Source: Alterileibacterium massiliense
Lineage (GTDB): Bacteria > Bacillota > Clostridia > Peptostreptococcales > Anaerovoracaceae
DNA: 64,000 nucleotides
Assembly (NCBI RefSeq): GCF_900104645.1
Contig: NZ_FNWE01000001.1
Location: forward strand, 131,765-195,764
Direction: 5' to 3'
In this document: piece by piece, positions 20,347-28,893 of the stretch
How the letters are laid out: each line of letters opens with the position of its first letter
How positions within the stretch are numbered: the stretch's first letter is position 1
The notes under the pieces: model-generated
Databases searched by the model: none
What the model saw: the letters and a program-made list of their open reading frames with translations, nothing else
What the model was told of the DNA's origin: nothing
Position numbers and translations under genes: made by a program

Positions 20347-20717
20347 CATCGCTTGAAACATTTTTGGCGGCTAAGGGTATATATTTTCTGACCTTTCTCC
20401 TGCTATTCCTAGGCTTATATGGAATGATAACCTGCGGTAATTATATGAAAAAATTAATCTGCATGAACATAATGCAGGTTGCAGTCATATTCATATTTCT
20501 CTGCCTAGCTCAGAAAGATGGAGGAACAATTCCTGTTCTATTCTCCAATCTGAGAAATGCAGAAGATTATATTAATCCGCTTCCTCATGCACTTATGCTG
20601 ACAGCTATTGTAGTAAGCATGGGTACCACGGGAGTTGGACTTGCACTTCTCACTAGAATTAAGGAAAAATATGGTTCTATCGAAGAAGATGAAATTATAG
20701 AAAGGGAGAATAAATGA
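20343..20717 (+). CDS. mnhC: Cation/proton antiporter subunit C (MnhC/NuoK-like)
   Basis: This 124-residue protein has three membrane helices and is homologous to NuoK of complex I. The segments CMNIMQVAVIFIFLCLA and LPHALMLTAIVVSMGTTGVGLAL match the family. It overlaps both neighbours by 4 nt. Confidence 0.92.
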   Translation: MTSLETFLAAKGIYFLTFLLLFLGLYGMITCGNYMKKLICMNIMQVAVIFIFLCLAQKDGGTIPVLFSNLRNAEDYINPLPHALMLTAIVVSMGTTGVGLALLTRIKEKYGSIEEDEIIERENK

Positions 20718-22195
20718 TGCGAAATCTACCAGCTTTAATAATAATTTTCCCCCTTGTTTCAGCTCTTTTATCTGTTTTCCTTTCAAAGATTAGCCTCTAT
20801 CTTGGAAGAAATCTTGTGATAACATCGATTTTCATCTCGCTTGCTTTATCCATAGTTCAGCTTAGGGAGGTTATCATAAATGGTCCTATAAGCTATAAAT
20901 TCGGAAATTATGCGGTGCCTTATGGAATTGAATTTAAGATAGATACAATAAATGCGATAATGCTGGTCATGATATGCATTATCGGGCTTTTGACAGGCCT
21001 TTTTTCGACGAATTTTGAAGAAAATTCAAAGGATAGGATAAAGATAGGCGGTTCACACGCTCTAATTGCACTCCTCTGCGTAGGAATGCTCGGAATGACA
21101 TCGACAGGAGATGTGTTTAATCTCTATGTATTTCTAGAGGTGACATCGCTTTCAGGTTATGTTTTAATCGCTCTTGGCGGAAGCAAGGGAGTTGTATCAG
21201 CATTTAGATATCTTCTTATTGGAACTGTTGCAGCGACATTCTATCTTCTTGGAGTAGCTATGCTTTACTCTGTAACGGGCACCCTTAATATGCAGGATAT
21301 GCACGATATTTTATCGAGCAGGGCAAATGATGATACCATGCTCATTGCTATGTGTATGTTCATAGCTGCTTTTGGAATTAAGATGGCACTCTTCCCATTT
21401 CACGGCTGGCAGCCATCTGCATACACTCATGCACAGACTGGAGCAAGACCTCTGATTGCAGGTGTAATGGGCAAGATTCCTGCCTATGCAATGTTCAGGT
21501 ATCTATACTGCGTATATGGCACGGAATTTAAATACTTTAGATATTTTCTAATTGTAATTGGAGCTCTATCGGTCATGGGAATGATCTATGGTTCTGTTAG
21601 AGCTATGGCACAGACCGATATAAGGAAGATGCTCGCATACTCAAGCGTTGCACAAATATCATATATCACCTTGGGATTTGCCATTGGCACTCCTATAGCA
21701 ATTGCAGGTTCATTCCTACATATGTTCGGTCACGCCTTTATGAAGGGAGGTCTTTTCTTCGCTTCAGGCTCAATCAGGTATAAATATGGAATAGTTGACA
21801 TGAATGATTTTGGATATATTTATAAGAAAATGCCACTAACCTCAGCTCTTCTAAGCATTTCAGCACTTTCGATGATTGGAATACCTCCTACGGTAGGCTT
21901 TTTCAGCAAGTGGTACCTAGCCCTCGGTGCAGCGGGAGAAAGGGAATATATCTACATTGCAATCCTTGTTATATCAAGCTTATTAAATGCAATATACTTC
22001 TTCAAAATGATAGAAAAGATATTCATGGCTAAGGATAGGGATTTAAAACCAATTGGAAGGGATTCGGTAATGGAGCTTCCATGGACTATGATGATACCAA
22101 TTGTTATATCAATACTTATGATACTTGGGCTTGGACTATTTAATGTAAAGATAATTAATATTTTACTCATGTCGCTTGGGGGGATTGGAATATGA
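20714..22195 (+). CDS. mnhD: Antiporter subunit D, first copy (MnhD/NuoN-like proton channel)
   Basis: This 493-residue protein has about 14 helices. Conserved channel residues are visible: the glutamate in NLYVFLEVTSLSGYVL, the lysine in GIKMALFPFHGWQPSAYTHA, and the later HAFMKGGLFFASG. It should carry protons in exchange for Na+ across the membrane. It is the first of three antiporter-like subunits in the operon. Confidence 0.92.
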   Translation: MMRNLPALIIIFPLVSALLSVFLSKISLYLGRNLVITSIFISLALSIVQLREVIINGPISYKFGNYAVPYGIEFKIDTINAIMLVMICIIGLLTGLFSTNFEENSKDRIKIGGSHALIALLCVGMLGMTSTGDVFNLYVFLEVTSLSGYVLIALGGSKGVVSAFRYLLIGTVAATFYLLGVAMLYSVTGTLNMQDMHDILSSRANDDTMLIAMCMFIAAFGIKMALFPFHGWQPSAYTHAQTGARPLIAGVMGKIPAYAMFRYLYCVYGTEFKYFRYFLIVIGALSVMGMIYGSVRAMAQTDIRKMLAYSSVAQISYITLGFAIGTPIAIAGSFLHMFGHAFMKGGLFFASGSIRYKYGIVDMNDFGYIYKKMPLTSALLSISALSMIGIPPTVGFFSKWYLALGAAGEREYIYIAILVISSLLNAIYFFKMIEKIFMAKDRDLKPIGRDSVMELPWTMMIPIVISILMILGLGLFNVKIINILLMSLGGIGI

Positions 22196-23685
22196 ATGAA
22201 ATCAACATATGCTTGCCATTGATAGCTATTTCAGCACCCCTTATCGCTTCGATTTTAATTTATATCCTAGGAGAACATATTGGAAAAAATGCTAGGGAGG
22301 CAATAACTTTTATATCTTCAGCTATTTTGCTTATAAGCGTTTACTCGCTCGTTCCTCATGTTCTTAAAGGCGAAGCAATAGAAATAATATTTTTAGAGAT
22401 TGTAAAAGGTGTAAATTTTTCTTTTAATATAGATGCTGCCGGCATGGTATTTGCCTGTGTGGCTTCGACGCTCTGGGTTCTCACCTCATGCTATTCTGTA
22501 GGATATATGAGAGGGCATGGAGAGAAAAATCAGACTGGATACTTTTCAGCTTTTGCAATATGTATATTTGCAACGATTGGGCTATGCTTTTCTGCTAACC
22601 TTATCACATTTTTCATATTCTTTGAAATACTGACGATTGGAACATATCCTCTGGTTGTTCATTATAGAGATGAAGAGGGCAGGCGTTCAGGCAGAAAATA
22701 TTTAGCATATACGCTTATTAGTGGGCAGATTTTCTTTGCATCAATCGTCATAATATATATGTTCACAGGGACACTGGAATTTAAAGCAGGAGGATTTATA
22801 AAACCGGATATGCTCCCTATGCCACTCATGCTCATCTTATTTATAATGATGGTCGGTGCAGGAGCTGTAAAGGCGGGATTAATGCCACTTCATAGCTGGC
22901 TTCCTGCAGCAATGGTTGCCCCTACTCCTGTAAGTGCTCTGCTTCACGCAGTTGCAGTAGTTAAGGCGGGAGCTTTTTGCACTCTAAGGGTGGTGCTATA
23001 TGTGTTTGGACCGGAGGCTGCTAAGGCTTGCCATGGAGCAGAAATTCTATCCTATATGGCAGTCATAACCATAATAGTATCATCGCTTATCGCTATTAGA
23101 AAAGACAATTTAAAAGCTAGGCTCGCCTTTTCGACGGTCGGTCAGCTTTCATATATCATTCTTGGAATATCTATGCTCACACCTGAAAGCTCGGTGGGGG
23201 CTATATATCATATAGTTGCACACGCATTTATGAAGATTACTCTATTTATGTGTGCAGGAGCAATCTTTGTTACAGCACATAAGAAAAATATTAGTGAGAT
23301 GGTTGGAATAGGGAGAAGAATGCCTATAACAATGGGTGCATTTACGACTGCTTCAGTTGCACTCGCAGGATTTCCATTCTTCGTAGGATTTGTCAGCAAA
23401 GCAAATATCATACTTGGTGCGATGAAGATTAACAACCTGCTATTTTCAATGACGCTCGTGGTAAGTGCCCTGCTCGCACTAACCTATTTAATGCCTGTTG
23501 TGCTAATAGGATTTAAAAAAGATATTATTAATGAAGAATTTCAGAAAAAAGATGATGCAAATTTAATGATGAGAATACCTCTCGTTATTACTGCAGTTAT
23601 ATCGGTAATTCTTGGAATATCGCCTAATTTTGGGCTTCACTTATATACGCTTGCAGAAATTGCAGCTAAGAGCATATTTGGATAG
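22192..23685 (+). CDS. Antiporter-like subunit, second copy (NuoL/M/N family)
   Basis: This 497-residue homologue keeps the key residues: Glu in FFIFFEILTIGTYPL, Lys in GAGAVKAGLMPLHSWLP, and Lys in HAFMKITLFMCAGA. By these motifs it should be an active proton-conducting subunit. It overlaps the first copy by 4 nt. Confidence 0.9.
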   Translation: MNEINICLPLIAISAPLIASILIYILGEHIGKNAREAITFISSAILLISVYSLVPHVLKGEAIEIIFLEIVKGVNFSFNIDAAGMVFACVASTLWVLTSCYSVGYMRGHGEKNQTGYFSAFAICIFATIGLCFSANLITFFIFFEILTIGTYPLVVHYRDEEGRRSGRKYLAYTLISGQIFFASIVIIYMFTGTLEFKAGGFIKPDMLPMPLMLILFIMMVGAGAVKAGLMPLHSWLPAAMVAPTPVSALLHAVAVVKAGAFCTLRVVLYVFGPEAAKACHGAEILSYMAVITIIVSSLIAIRKDNLKARLAFSTVGQLSYIILGISMLTPESSVGAIYHIVAHAFMKITLFMCAGAIFVTAHKKNISEMVGIGRRMPITMGAFTTASVALAGFPFFVGFVSKANIILGAMKINNLLFSMTLVVSALLALTYLMPVVLIGFKKDIINEEFQKKDDANLMMRIPLVITAVISVILGISPNFGLHLYTLAEIAAKSIFG

Positions 23686-23696
23686 GAGATATAAGC

Positions 23697-23885
23697 ATGG
23701 CTATTTTCTTAAAATATCTACTCATATCATTTATAAGCTCGGCTATTCTTATCTTTATTTCAAAGATAGTTTTGGATAAATTGATAAGGCGAGATATTGA
23801 TTATTATGAAAAAGAAGAAAGAGATATAGAAGAAAAGATGTTGTCAAATATAAAGATAGTAAAAATATCAGATGAGGAGCGTTAA
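23697..23885 (+). CDS. Small membrane protein in antiporter operon
   Basis: This 62-residue protein has one N-terminal membrane helix (about 5-28) and a charged C-terminal half. I do not recognise it. It sits between two antiporter subunits (12 nt after one, start codon of the next touching its stop), so it is probably an accessory subunit. Confidence 0.7.
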   Translation: MAIFLKYLLISFISSAILIFISKIVLDKLIRRDIDYYEKEERDIEEKMLSNIKIVKISDEER

Positions 23886-25637
23886 ATGTATCCTGAGTAT
23901 TTAAGTGCAATTGGTTTAGATAATTTACATCCCGGAATGATAATGATGCTGTTTGGTATGCTCATCTGGGTTCTTCCTGAATTTATGAGAAGGTTTTTAT
24001 CAATTCTTGCACCAATTTGTGCAGGCATTGCCTTCTTCCTATTAAATGAGGATAGCAGATTTACATACCATATAACGGATAATCTAAAAGTTGAGTTAAT
24101 CAAGGTGGATAGGATGACGCTGGCATTCATGCTAGTTTTTGTCATAATTTCACTTATTGCCGCAATTTATTCTCTTGAAACGCAGGACCGTAAAGAGAGC
24201 GGAATGTCCGCATTTTACGCAGGGAGCATAATGGGCATTGTCCTTGCAGGAGACAGCATTGCATTTATAGTTTTCTGGGAAATATCTGCCTTTGCATCTA
24301 CATATTTAATATTTGCTAATAAGAAGAGAAGATCATCGAAGTCGGCATTTAGATATATAATGATGCATGGATTTGGTGGAAATATGCTACTCGTCGGAAT
24401 AATGATGCATATTGCAAAATATGGAACCGAGTTCGTAAATATTTCAAGTGCAAGAGATATTTCATTCTGGCTTGTTTTGATAGGAGTTGCTGTAAATGCA
24501 GCCATTCCTCCTTTCAATGGATGGCTGTCAGACTCTTATCCCGAATCGACAATTTCAGGAACGCTTTACATGGGCTCCTTTACAACAAAGGCAGCGATAT
24601 ATGCTCTAATCAGATTCTTTGCAGGAACTGAATTTCTCATCTGGGTAGGAGCGATAATGGCAGTCTACGCAGCCTGCATGGCGATAATGGAAAATGACAT
24701 AAGACGCCTGCTTTCATATCACATAGTAAGCCAGCTTGGAATGATGGTCGCAGCACTTGCTGTTGGAAGCGATATTGGAATAGACGGAGCTTCAGCCCAT
24801 GCTGTTACCAATATAATGTTTAAAGGCGTGCTAATAATGTGTGCGGGAGCTATAATTTATGCTACTGGAAAGTCAAAGATAACGGAGCTTGGCGGCCTTT
24901 GGAAGAAGATGCCTATAACATCTATTTGTTTTCTCGTTGCTTCGCTTGCCATAGCGGGGCTTCCATTTTCAAGCGGATTTGCGAGCAAGGCACTTGTTAC
25001 GGAAAGCCTTACCGAGGGAGGATATACAATACCTTATCTTTTGGTAACGGCTGCCGGAGTAGGAACACTATTATCCATTACACTTAAGATTAATTACTTT
25101 GTATTTTTCGGAAAGACGGATAGGGACATTGATGTAGATGAGATACCTAATTCTATGAGCATTGCAATAGCACTTGGAACGATAGTAACCCTATTCTTAG
25201 GAATTTATCCAGATGCTTTATATAATTATACAACCCATGCTACAGTAGTAAATCCTTTTACAATTCATCACATCGTTGAATATATTGCGATATTTATCGG
25301 AGGAACAATACCTTTTGTCCTATACATAAAGAAGATGGCACCACATGATGAGATAAGCCTAGACTTTGATTACTTTTATAGAAAGCCATTAAAAAATTTT
25401 ATTGAAGGAATTTCAAAGGCTATCTATAAAGTTATGCAGTTCTTTGATAATCATATATTGAAAGGTATGCAATTTATGGGTTCACATCTTTCGAATCCAT
25501 ACCTTTGGACTGAAAACTCTCGCAGCATAAAGATTAAGAATATGTCATTTGAAAATGAGAATAGGCTTATTGGAGATGTCATACAAGCAGGGGTTACAGC
25601 CTTATGTATAATGATGATTATAATTAAACTTATTTAA
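23886..25637 (+). CDS. Antiporter-like subunit, third copy (NuoL/M/N family) with altered TM7 motif
   Basis: This 583-residue polytopic protein keeps the glutamate in FIVFWEISAFASTYL and a lysine in NIMFKGVLIMCAGA. Where the family has Lys before the PFHxWLP segment it reads VAVNAAIPPFNGWL, so both the Lys and the His are replaced by Asn. It also has a long C-terminal extension (about residues 490-583) with a final helix. It may be structural or coupling rather than a normal proton channel (inference). It is the last gene of the operon. Confidence 0.88.
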   Translation: MYPEYLSAIGLDNLHPGMIMMLFGMLIWVLPEFMRRFLSILAPICAGIAFFLLNEDSRFTYHITDNLKVELIKVDRMTLAFMLVFVIISLIAAIYSLETQDRKESGMSAFYAGSIMGIVLAGDSIAFIVFWEISAFASTYLIFANKKRRSSKSAFRYIMMHGFGGNMLLVGIMMHIAKYGTEFVNISSARDISFWLVLIGVAVNAAIPPFNGWLSDSYPESTISGTLYMGSFTTKAAIYALIRFFAGTEFLIWVGAIMAVYAACMAIMENDIRRLLSYHIVSQLGMMVAALAVGSDIGIDGASAHAVTNIMFKGVLIMCAGAIIYATGKSKITELGGLWKKMPITSICFLVASLAIAGLPFSSGFASKALVTESLTEGGYTIPYLLVTAAGVGTLLSITLKINYFVFFGKTDRDIDVDEIPNSMSIAIALGTIVTLFLGIYPDALYNYTTHATVVNPFTIHHIVEYIAIFIGGTIPFVLYIKKMAPHDEISLDFDYFYRKPLKNFIEGISKAIYKVMQFFDNHILKGMQFMGSHLSNPYLWTENSRSIKIKNMSFENENRLIGDVIQAGVTALCIMMIIIKLI

Positions 25638-25644
25638 TTTTTCC

Positions 25645-25673
25645 TTGACATTGGTTAGGTTTGAATGTATTAT
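25645..25673 (+). promoter_or_regulatory. Promoter of infC-rpmI-rplT
   Basis: TTGACA at 25645-25650 and TATTAT at 25668-25673 are 17 nt apart, a near-consensus housekeeping promoter. Transcription would start near 25680 and give a leader of about 155 nt before infC. Confidence 0.8.
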
Positions 25674-25689
25674 AGTGCTCGTAATAAGA

Positions 25690-25810
25690 AGAAGCTATCC
25701 GCTTCCACCTTTGTGGTTTTGCCGCAGGGTAAGAGATACAGATAATTTATGATTAAATCATTTTACTTGTAATTAATGCGGATGCTTCGGTGTCCGCTAT
25801 TTTTATTGAA
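25690..25810 (+). promoter_or_regulatory. infC leader with terminator and competing pairing (L20-type attenuation)
   Basis: A terminator-like hairpin with a TTCG loop (25778-25797) is followed by TATTTTTATT. Its left arm begins GCGGAT. An upstream ATCCGC (25697-25702) could pair with that arm and prevent the terminator, and a small CCAC/GTGG hairpin lies between (25705-25716). Firmicute infC leaders are known to be controlled by ribosomal protein L20 through such switches. The exact mechanism here is inferred. Confidence 0.65.
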
Positions 25811-25837
25811 TGCGAAGATTTCACGGAGGTATTAGAG

Positions 25838-26368
25838 ATTAACAAGGATAAGAAGCAACAGGTCAACGAGAATATCAGTGCTGATGAAGTGAGGGTGATC
25901 GACCAAGACGGCAATATGGTAGGGATTTTGTCGCTTGATGAGGCATTAAAGATTGCAAGCGAAGCCAATTTGGATTTGGTTAATGTTTCACCTAATGCAA
26001 ACCCGCCGGTTTGTAAAGTTCTCGATTTTGGCAAATATCAATATGAACTTCAAAAGAAGGAGAAGCAGTCTAAGAAGAATCAGAAGCAAATTCAGGTTAA
26101 AGAGGTTAGACTTTCAGTATCTATTGAAGAGCACGATGTCGAAGTTAAAGCTAATACGGTTTCCAAATTCTTAAAATCGGGTGACAAGGTTAAGGTGAGC
26201 ATCAGATTTAGAGGTAGAGAGCGTGAATATGTTACTAAAGCATATGGAGTTATGAATAATTTCGCAGATTTAGTCAGTGAATTTGGCGATGTAGATAAAA
26301 AGCCGAAGATGGAGGGCAGGAATATGGTGATGTTCCTTTCTCCAAAGAAAGAAACTAATAAGAAATAA
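25838..26368 (+). CDS. infC: Translation initiation factor IF-3
   Basis: This 176-residue factor keeps 30S subunits free and proofreads the start codon. I place the start at an ATT codon (25838), giving [13 protein letters not shown], because GGAGG (25825-25829) lies 8 nt upstream and B. subtilis infC also starts with ATT. The GTG at 25790 lies inside the terminator hairpin and has no ribosome binding site. The N domain holds [13 protein letters not shown] and the C domain [18 protein letters not shown]. It heads the operon with L35 and L20. Confidence 0.92.
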   Translation: MNKDKKQQVNENISADEVRVIDQDGNMVGILSLDEALKIASEANLDLVNVSPNANPPVCKVLDFGKYQYELQKKEKQSKKNQKQIQVKEVRLSVSIEEHDVEVKANTVSKFLKSGDKVKVSIRFRGREREYVTKAYGVMNNFADLVSEFGDVDKKPKMEGRNMVMFLSPKKETNKK

Positions 26369-26388
26369 TATATTTAGGAGGTATAACC

Positions 26389-26589
26389 ATGGCTAAGGGA
26401 AAGATGAAGACTCATAGAGGAGCTGCAAAGAGAATGAAATTGACAGGCTCTGGCAAGATTAAAAGAAATAAGGCTTATAAGAGTCATATATTGACAAAAA
26501 AGACTGCTAAGAGGAAAAGAGGACTAAGAAAAGCTACTATTCTTACAAGTGCAGACAACAAGCGTATGCTAAGGTCGCTTGCTAAATAA
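26389..26589 (+). CDS. rpmI: Ribosomal protein L35
   Basis: This 66-residue basic protein has the family-typical [29 protein letters not shown] start region. AGGAGGTATAACC precedes the ATG. It lies 20 nt after infC. Confidence 0.97.
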   Translation: MAKGKMKTHRGAAKRMKLTGSGKIKRNKAYKSHILTKKTAKRKRGLRKATILTSADNKRMLRSLAK

Positions 26590-26607
26590 ACAGGGGAGGT
26601 AATTCAG

Positions 26608-26958
26608 ATGAGAGTAAAAAAGGGTGTTAACGCACATAAAAGACATAAGAAGATAATTAAACAGGCTAAGGGTTTCTACGGACAGAGGAGCAAAAATTTC
26701 AGAGCAGCTAACCCTGCAGTTATGAGAAGCCTCGCTTCGGCATATGTTGGTCGTAAGAATAAGAAGAGAGAGTATAGAAGGCTATGGATTGCAAGAATCA
26801 ATGCAGGAGCAAGAGCAAATGGAATTAACTATAGCAATCTCATGAATGGCTTAAGGAAGTCGGGAATTGAAATCAACAGGAAGATGCTTTCAGAGATGGC
26901 AATTTATGATGCAAAGGGATTTGCAGACTTATGTGAACAGGCTAAGAAGGCCAGATAA
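26608..26958 (+). CDS. rplT: Ribosomal protein L20
   Basis: This 116-residue 23S rRNA-binding protein also acts as the likely autogenous repressor of the operon. The signature [22 protein letters not shown] and the [13 protein letters not shown] segment are present. GGGGAGG precedes the ATG. Confidence 0.97.
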   Translation: MRVKKGVNAHKRHKKIIKQAKGFYGQRSKNFRAANPAVMRSLASAYVGRKNKKREYRRLWIARINAGARANGINYSNLMNGLRKSGIEINRKMLSEMAIYDAKGFADLCEQAKKAR

Positions 26959-26978
26959 TTCCTCGGGGGAATAGTATT

Positions 26979-27134
26979 ATGGAATATTTCATAAGTCACA
27001 TACCTGCGATAATCTTCGGTGCAATCGTTGTAGCTGGAGTTGCGACGCTTTGGCAAATTCTGACAGTAAAAAATTCAGAGTCTCGCAGAAAAAAAATGCA
27101 GGGGAGAAAGAAAAATAATTCTAAGAAGGATTAA
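26979..27134 (+). CDS. Small single-helix membrane protein (51 residues)
   Basis: An ATG 8 nt after GGGGGA opens a 51-codon frame. It encodes one hydrophobic helix (residues 5-28, rich in Ile, Val and Ala) and a very basic Lys/Arg/Asn tail. It directly follows rplT and ends before a strong terminator, so it would be cotranscribed with the ribosomal genes. I do not recognise a family. Confidence 0.55.
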   Translation: MEYFISHIPAIIFGAIVVAGVATLWQILTVKNSESRRKKMQGRKKNNSKKD

Positions 27135-27161
27135 TTGTTAAAATATACAAGAAAAACATTT

Positions 27162-27190
27162 AAACGAGCATGAAAACCATGCTCGTTTTG
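27162..27190 (+). terminator. Terminator of infC-rpmI-rplT operon
   Basis: ACGAGCATG pairs with CATGCTCGT around a short loop, followed by TTTTG. It ends the transcription unit before the next promoter. Confidence 0.85.
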
Positions 27191-27257
27191 TGATTTATAT
27201 CAGAAAATGCGTATAAATGATGTTTTTAGTGAAAGCTTAGTGATAGCAATCTTCATA

Positions 27258-27286
27258 TTGACATCACAATTAAATTAGGGTACAAT
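27258..27286 (+). promoter_or_regulatory. Strong promoter of NSS transporter gene
   Basis: TTGACA (27258-27263) and TACAAT (27281-27286) are separated by 17 nt. Downstream GATGGTGATATAGCCATC (27296-27313) is a short inverted repeat in the leader. Confidence 0.8.
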
Positions 27287-27344
27287 GCACCTAGTGATGG
27301 TGATATAGCCATCAAACGTTAATAAATTTAATGGAGGTAATACA

Positions 27345-28763
27345 ATGCAACAAGAAAATCAAAAAGGTCAATTTAATTCCAATTTTGGATTCTTGATGGC
27401 AGCTTTAGGTTCAGCTGTGGGTCTTGGTAACCTATGGTCTTTCCCTTATAAGCTGGGAGTTGGCGGTGGATTCGCATTCCTACTCATTTACGCAGTACTT
27501 GCAGTAATCGTAGGTTATCCGCTAATGCTATCAGAAATCGCTATCGGTCGTAAGACTGGTAAGGCTGCAATTGAAGCATACAAGGAGATTAAGCGTCCAT
27601 TTATGTTCAATGGTATTCTACAGACAATCGTTCCTTGGTTACTGATTTGCTTCTACTGCACATTCGGTGGATTCATTACTAAGTACCTAGTTGAGTCAAT
27701 CACAGCTATATTCTCAAAGGATGCTGTACTTAACACTGGCGACCCAGGTGCTCTATTCGGTGGAATGATTTCATCAACAGGCAGTGCAGTTGCTTGGATG
27801 ACAGGATTCCTACTTCTAACAATGGTAATCATCTTCGGTGGTGTATCCGGCGGTATCGAGAAGTTCTGTAAGGTAGCTATGCCTGCATTATTCGTAATGC
27901 TAGTTGTAGTAGTTATCAGATCTTGCACACTTCCTGGAGCTGGTGCAGGTCTTGAATTCCTATTCAAACCTAACCTCGAAAGTTGGTCAACAGCTAAGGG
28001 TTTCTTTGATATTCTAGGTAGTGCTGGTGGACAGATGTTCTTCTCACTATCACTTTGCTCTGGATGTATCATCGCTTATGGTTCATACCTAAGCAAGAAG
28101 GAAAACCTAGAGAGCAACGCAGCAATCATCACAATCGGTGACTCTCTAGTAGCTGTTCTTGCTGGTATGGCTATCATGCCTGCAGTATTCGCTAACGGAC
28201 TAGAGCCTGGTGCAGGTCCTGGACTTCTCTTCATCTCAATGACAGCAGTATTCCAGGCAATGGGTACAATTGGTAAGGTATTCCAGCTCCTATTCTGGCT
28301 ACTAGTATTCTTCGCAGCACTTTCTTCATCAATCGGTATGATGGAAGCTGGTATCTCTGCAATTCTTGACTCAAGGATTAAGAAGGGTAAAGCTGCTAAC
28401 AGAATTCAGGTATCTGTAATCATGACAATCTTCGCATGGATTGGTAACTTCCTTACAACAGCAGACCAGCTTGGTGGATCAAAGAATGCTGCACTCGTAG
28501 GATTCCGTAACCTATTTGGTCAGCCTGATGTACTCGATGTTTGGGACTGCTTGGCAGAAGGTATCTTGATGCCTCTAACAGGTTTAATCATGGCTATCCT
28601 ACTTGGATGGTTTGTTCCTCACTACGTTGATGACGAAATCGCAAATGGCGGAACTCGTAAGTTTAAGTCACAAGGCTTCTACAACTTCTGCATTAAGTGG
28701 GTTGGACCTATCTTCATGGCAATGATCGTTTACAACCAGATTTCATCATTCTGGGGTAAATAA
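27345..28763 (+). CDS. Sodium-dependent transporter, NSS (SNF) family
   Basis: This 472-residue symporter has 11-12 helices and probably imports an amino acid with Na+. The hallmark SAVGLGNLWSFPYKLGVGGGFAFLLIYA of the LeuT-like fold is at residues 19-46. TSTG/SLSLCSG-like unwound segments follow, in FFSLSLCSGCIIAYGSYL. Codon choice is unlike the neighbours (many GGT, ATC, TTC and CTA codons), which suggests strong expression. The Na+ gradient built by the antiporter operon could power it (inference). Confidence 0.92.
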   Translation: MQQENQKGQFNSNFGFLMAALGSAVGLGNLWSFPYKLGVGGGFAFLLIYAVLAVIVGYPLMLSEIAIGRKTGKAAIEAYKEIKRPFMFNGILQTIVPWLLICFYCTFGGFITKYLVESITAIFSKDAVLNTGDPGALFGGMISSTGSAVAWMTGFLLLTMVIIFGGVSGGIEKFCKVAMPALFVMLVVVVIRSCTLPGAGAGLEFLFKPNLESWSTAKGFFDILGSAGGQMFFSLSLCSGCIIAYGSYLSKKENLESNAAIITIGDSLVAVLAGMAIMPAVFANGLEPGAGPGLLFISMTAVFQAMGTIGKVFQLLFWLLVFFAALSSSIGMMEAGISAILDSRIKKGKAANRIQVSVIMTIFAWIGNFLTTADQLGGSKNAALVGFRNLFGQPDVLDVWDCLAEGILMPLTGLIMAILLGWFVPHYVDDEIANGGTRKFKSQGFYNFCIKWVGPIFMAMIVYNQISSFWGK

Positions 28764-28797
28764 TCTAAAGCCATAAAATTAAATTGATAATTTGGGA

Positions 28798-28827
28798 GCG
28801 GATGCCTCGGCATCCGCTTTTATTTTG
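28798..28827 (+). terminator. Terminator after NSS transporter
   Basis: GCGGATGC and GCATCCGC form a stem with a CTCG-type loop (28798-28817), followed by TTTTATTTTG. Confidence 0.88.
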
Positions 28828-28893
28828 ATTATTATTAAATTCTTATTATAATAAGAGGAATAAAAGAAAAAAGGACAGGGCAGAATAAGGTAA

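Noticed and set aside
25790-25837. GTG start extending infC by 16 residues
   Set aside because: The GTG lies in the terminator hairpin, lacks a ribosome binding site, and the extra residues do not resemble IF-3. The ATT at 25838 has GGAGG at proper spacing.
28798-28817. Near-identical hairpins at 25778-25797 and 28798-28817 as a dispersed repeat family
   Set aside because: Only two copies are seen, both at places where terminators are expected, so shared GC-rich terminator sequence is the simpler view.
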